From assembly GCA_937890575.1 (NCBI GenBank), contig CALADZ010000042.1:1-20710 (forward strand): a stretch of DNA of 20,710 nt, read 5' to 3'. The position numbers were made by a program, and so were the translations under genes. Below, piece by piece: positions 13,101-19,100 of this stretch. Below the pieces are notes generated by a model that was not told the origin of the DNA, did not search any database, and saw only the letters and a list, made by a program, of their open reading frames with translations. Within the stretch, counting starts at the first letter, position 1. The number at the start of each line of letters is the position of its first letter. The DNA is from MAG-120531 sp002378585 (GTDB taxonomy: Bacteria > Bacteroidota > Bacteroidia > Flavobacteriales > Flavobacteriaceae).

Positions 13101-16100
13101 AGGCCCATACAATATCAATGATATTGCCACCTATGACGATCAGAACTACACGTTGATCAAGTACGATCTTGATAGCCTTGCATTACCCGCGAATTACTTT
13201 GTGAATTTTACAACGGTGACAACCGCCACTACAGACTCTTTCTATTATGCGCTAAGAAATAAGGTACCTGTTGGTGGGGCAACTTGTGAGAGTCAATGGG
13301 CACTTGGTTGGATTGAGACGTTGCCGGAACCTGCCTCACCTGTAGGAGGAACTTTGGAGTATTGTGAAGGTGATGCGACTGATGACTTCGATGCCCGTGT
13401 TCTTGGGCTAAACCCAGGTACTACATTGAATTGGTACGATCTAAATTCTAATCCATGGAATGGAACCGGTGAGCTGCCAACCATCTCAACGGATAAAGAT
13501 ACCAACTACTACTTCTTCATTACGAATACGAACGGTTACTGTGAAAGCAATGCCAAGTTGATTCATATAAAGATCAATCCTAGACCTTCAAGAAATATCT
13601 TCACGGTAGATACAGTTTATGCTTGTCGCCAGGACTCAATAGAATTGGCCCCTTACGTAAACAGTATTTATGCTCCTATGAAGTTGAAGTGGTGGGATTC
13701 ACCAACTTCAACAGATTTCGGGTGGAACCCGAATCAGAAAGTGTATGGTAATATTACGGGTGCTCAATTATTTACTGTATCTAAAGTTAATACGAATACA
13801 GATTGCGAATCTATTAGAGACTCTATATGGGTAATAATCAATTCGAATGAAACGGCTCCGGTTGTATCTGTTCCTGATTCTACGCGAATATGTGCGAACA
13901 CTTTTGCCGGAACACTTGATCGATTTGTTGACTATGACGATGCTGTATTCACACTTTACTGGTACAATACGGATTCATCTACCACCCCTACAACGGTTAA
14001 GCCATTTTATGATTCTTACAGCACGCTAACCCCTGATTCCACTTCATACTGGGTTTCGTTAATTGACGCAAATGGATGTGAAAGCCCTAAAAGAGAATTA
14101 ATTGTAACACAGCCGCCTACTCCAATTGCTCTAACCGTTCGAGATACAGCTTATTGCCTCGGCGCGCAGATTGTTCCACTAAGTCAAATGGTTAGTCCAG
14201 GGCAGTATTCTAGTTTGAATTGGTATGATGATCCTCTTGCTCAAAAGCAAAGTTATATTGATATAAGCAACCTTCAATCAGATGATTATTATTGGGTTAG
14301 CGCTACAAGTATTTATGGTTGTGAAGGTCCAAAATCAAAAATCACAATTCAGGTAACACCATTGAGTACAGTGTCAATTGCGGCCTCAAATACTGTTGTA
14401 GCTCAAGCCACAACAAATGGCTCTGCTGGCCTTGTAACGTTGTCAGCGTCAGGAGCTGACATCTATCAGTTCTTTGACCCTACCGGATACGACCCAAATA
14501 ATCCAACATTGGGTATTATGGGTGGCGTGAATCCAATAACGATTTCACCACCAGTTTCTGGATATTACACTGTTAAAGGAATAGATACAGCAACAGGTTG
14601 TGTAGGTATAGACAGTATTTACATTCATATAAACCCATTTGATCCTGGTCTCATTGGATTTAATTACAGCACTACTGGGGCACAAGTGGCGCCAGGAACT
14701 TCAGGTTCTTCGAATTCCCTTATCCAGGAAATATGTTATGGTCAACACCCAACAGATATTAATTCATTAGGATATCCTTCAGGAGGTTCAGGAAACTATG
14801 AATTCAAATGGAAAATACTTTCGCCTGGTTTGCTCGATCCGAGAACTCAAAAATTCATCAATGGAGATACTATTCTACATTTAGATGATAGTGTATTAGT
14901 GTTTACAAATACGCTGCTACCTGAGACCTATTATGAGAGTGATTTCAAGGTATTGAGATATGTATATGACCAAGGTGGTTTTGCAATCTCGGATACGGTT
15001 GAAATAAGAGTACTCAATGTTCCTCAAGTAAGTGTTGAAGAGCTTAATAATTATGTCAAAGTACCTACAGGAGAGCCATTAACCTTTGTTATGGAAACGG
15101 GAATAGTTAGTGGATACACGCTTGATTATCGCTGGAAAATTAATCTACAGCAACAAGGTGTCACCAATGATACTCTACAAAATATTATACTGTCATCAGG
15201 AACGAAATGGATAGAAGGCCGTGCATACAGATCCGATCTATACGGGAACCTCAAGTGTTACAGTAATGACAGCCTCAAGGTCAAGGTATATGATCTCATT
15301 CCTGGAATAATTGGAAACTCACAAACGATATGTTACGGCGGCAAGCCTCAAGACCTTTCTGGCACTCAGCCTGAGGGAGGGGATAGTCTGTACCGCTACG
15401 TTTGGGAGTACTACAACTTAGCGGATAATTCATGGGATACACTCAAAAACGCTAGCGGTGTTGCCTACACTCAACCCGTTTTACCTTTTGATCCGAACGA
15501 ACCTATGATTGAGTCAATTTCACTCAGAAGAATGGTTTATTCATTGTCGGTAGGCGTTTCCTCAAACTCCGTAGATATAACTGTATTGGCACCAGCACCT
15601 CCACCTATAGTGAACCTACCAGATGTTTGTTTCGGAAATTATGTTGGGCCATTAAGCGCAACACCAATAAATGGATTTAAAATTGAGTGGTATGATCAAA
15701 ACAACTTAACGTCTTTACGTAATTCTCCACCTATTCCTGATTCAGCTGCTGGTCCGTGGTATGTAAGTCAAATTGATACTATTTCGGGATGTAGAAGCCC
15801 ATTAGCTAAAGTTGAATTTGAGTGGGTCGCAGAACCAAATCCACCACTTACTAATTCTGCATTTGTCTGTAAATCCGATTTATCAGGCTATGATTTGATA
15901 GGTCATGTTGATACTACTACAGACTTTAGAATCAACTGGTTTAATAAGGATACAATTACACCATTAGCTCTTTCTCCAAAGGTAGCATGGGATGGATTGA
16001 ATGATACAGTATTCTATTTTGTAAGCTACACAGACACTGCAACAGGATGTACAGGGTCTAAGTCTGCGGTGGCCGTAATCTTTATGAACGGTCCTGAATA

Positions 16101-19100
16101 CTCGATTGTTAAAAGCGATGCAGACGGTATACTTTGTTTTGGTCAAGATGTTAGTGTAAACCTTCAGTTTACAAGCCCGACAACGGTTATCGATAGCATT
16201 AGCTGGTATGCTGATATACCGGGGTATCCTCTAATGACAGGTATGAGCAATTTGATTAGTCCAGATTCTACAATCAAATACAACATCTACGTAGAGGACA
16301 CATCGGGTTGTTCGACACTTGACTTCTTATGGTTAACAGTAGTCGAACCACTTGACACACCTGCTTCATTGGTGGTTGAATATTGTCAGTATGAAACGGC
16401 TTACCCAGTTTCAAGTGGTTTGTCTACAGGGACTAGCGCGCTTGGCCAAGTAGTATGGTACGATGGACAGGCAAGAACAGCGGCGTTACCTAATGCGCCA
16501 ATTCCGAATACTACTGAGGTGGATACAATTGTATACTACTACACTGAGACAGATACTGTGACGGGGTGTACGACTGTTTATGGGGATGTTGAGACCAGAG
16601 TATATCCATTGCCGATGTCACCAATTACTGCCTCTGTAGAGGTTTGTGAGAACGACACAACACCAGTGCAGCCCTATGCGGCTACAACAATTGTTAATGG
16701 AATACTAAATTGGTACCAAAAGGATAGTGTTACTTCTATCGTAGGAACGCCGTTAATTTCAGGGTCTACAATTACGGATTCTACATTCTATACGGTTCGT
16801 CAAAAAGACACCACTACTGGTTGTTTCTCTGAGGTGTCTCAGGCACAGGTAATTTTCAATGAAATCCCTGATGCAGCTATTGTTAGTACGGACAGTTTAT
16901 ATAAGATATGTCTAGGAGACCAAGTAAGTCTGGCACTTACCAAACCGCAATCTTTCCTCGCGGTTTCGTGGAATATCGAGTATACTTTAGCTGATGGCAC
17001 GAAGAAATACGTATCAAATGTGTGGAATGGCGTAACCTTTACGCATCAGCCCGATACTACCACTTTATACATAATAGAAGCATTAACTAAGGATTCATGT
17101 TTAGTTAAATATCAGCAGCTGGTTACGGTTCAACCATTGCCTAAGAATCCAGCGATACGCGATTATACGTATTGCCAGTTCAGTGAGTCTTATCCGATTG
17201 CAGCGGATAGTGTTAGTTCAACCAATAAACTACTTTGGCATAGAGCAAATGGTCAAATAGATACTGTTACTATACTTCCAGCTCCAACAACAGCTCTCGC
17301 GGGTGTGTCGTATCGGTATGTTCAACAATACGACCCGGTTACGGGCTGTGTAAGTCCTATGGATACTGCCACTATTACTATTAATGCATTACCGACGAAA
17401 CCGACCACTCAAGAAAGAGAATTGTGTGAGGATTGGGGTGGTATTTCATGGCCGATCGCTGATACTACCTTAGGTATATTCGGTGCTTTACATTGGTTCG
17501 AATTGGATAGTATTACCGCAATAGACAGTCTTCCATTAATTAATGGCAATACCCTGACACAATCATCCGGATATTTAGTGAAACAAGAAGATATCAGAAC
17601 GGGATGTTACAGTGAATTTGCGCTTGCGCCAGTTACAATTATACCAAAGCCAGATGCACAAATTATTTCGACAGACACCTTATTTAAGGTATGTGAAGGA
17701 GAGTCAATTACTCTTGCGCTTACTTTACCGCAGAAGTTCAATATAATCAGATGGCATGTAGAGATTAATGGGGTCAGCACATCATTTAACCAGGGTACGG
17801 GGGTTACATTTACTCATTCTCCATCTACCACGACCAAATATTTAGCGGAAGCGCATACTACCAATGGCTGTTGGTACACTTATCAGCAGATGGTAACAGT
17901 TCAGCCATTACCAGCCACACCGGCATTGAATGATTATGAATATTGTCAATTCACAGATGCATTCCCACTCACGGCGGATAGTCTTTCCTCAGGGAATAAA
18001 CTTTTATGGCATAAGGCAAATGGAGCTATTGACACTGTTCAATCACTTCCTGCACCTTCAACACAAAATGCAGGCACATTCTATTTCTACGTTCAGCAAT
18101 TTGATCCAATTACCGGTTGCTCCAGTGAAATGGATACGGCAGAGGTTATTGTGAACGCACTGCCTATAACCCCAACAACTGAGGACATCAACGTTTGTGA
18201 AGCGAGTGTCGTTCAGGTTTCACCAGGCGCCGTGCCGACACTTGGATATGACCCATTCAGTCAAGCTTACGGCATCATACATTGGTACGATACCGATAGT
18301 GTTACTGAATTCAGCCAAACACCAATGGTAAGTGGTTCAACTATTTTGGACACGACATACTATCTGGTGCGCCAAGAAGATATTAGAACAGGGTGTTTAA
18401 GTAGTTTTGTTTCAGCTCAAGTAAACTTCATACCAAAGCCTGAGGCGCAAATAATTTCTTCTGATGTTGACTTTAATATTTGTAGTGGAGATCAAATTAG
18501 TCTTGGCATAACGCCGACTACAGGTTTGAGTTCAATCGTTTGGGATGTTCGTACCACGTTACCAGACGGAAGCCCAATAACCTTTTTTGATCAAGGAACA
18601 GGAGCTACTTTCGTTCATCGACCAGATACAACTTCTGAATATATTGTTCGAATGACCAATACATACGGATGTGAATACACATTAAAGCAGTTAGTAAGTG
18701 TTCAAGCACTGCCTAAGAAGCCAGGAATTCCTGATATAACCTATTATTGTCAAGGCGAAGATGCGTTGTCAATGACAGGAGCGTCACTCGAAATAAGCAA
18801 TAAACTACTATGGCACAGAAGCACAGGTCTAATTGACACCCTAACGGTGTTGCCTGCGCCACAAACGGATACCACTGGAACATTCTATCGTTACGTGCAG
18901 CAATATGATCCATTGACAGGTTGTGTAAGTGAAATGGATACGGCTGTAATTATCATCCGTGCTCTACCTGCGCCACCTATTGCAAAATCATATTGGATCT
19001 GTAAGGATACGAGTCCAGATACCCTATTAGTTGATCAAGGACCTTATTCAGCGCAGTATCTGAGTAATTTGAGAATACAATGGTTTACAGATAATAATAC

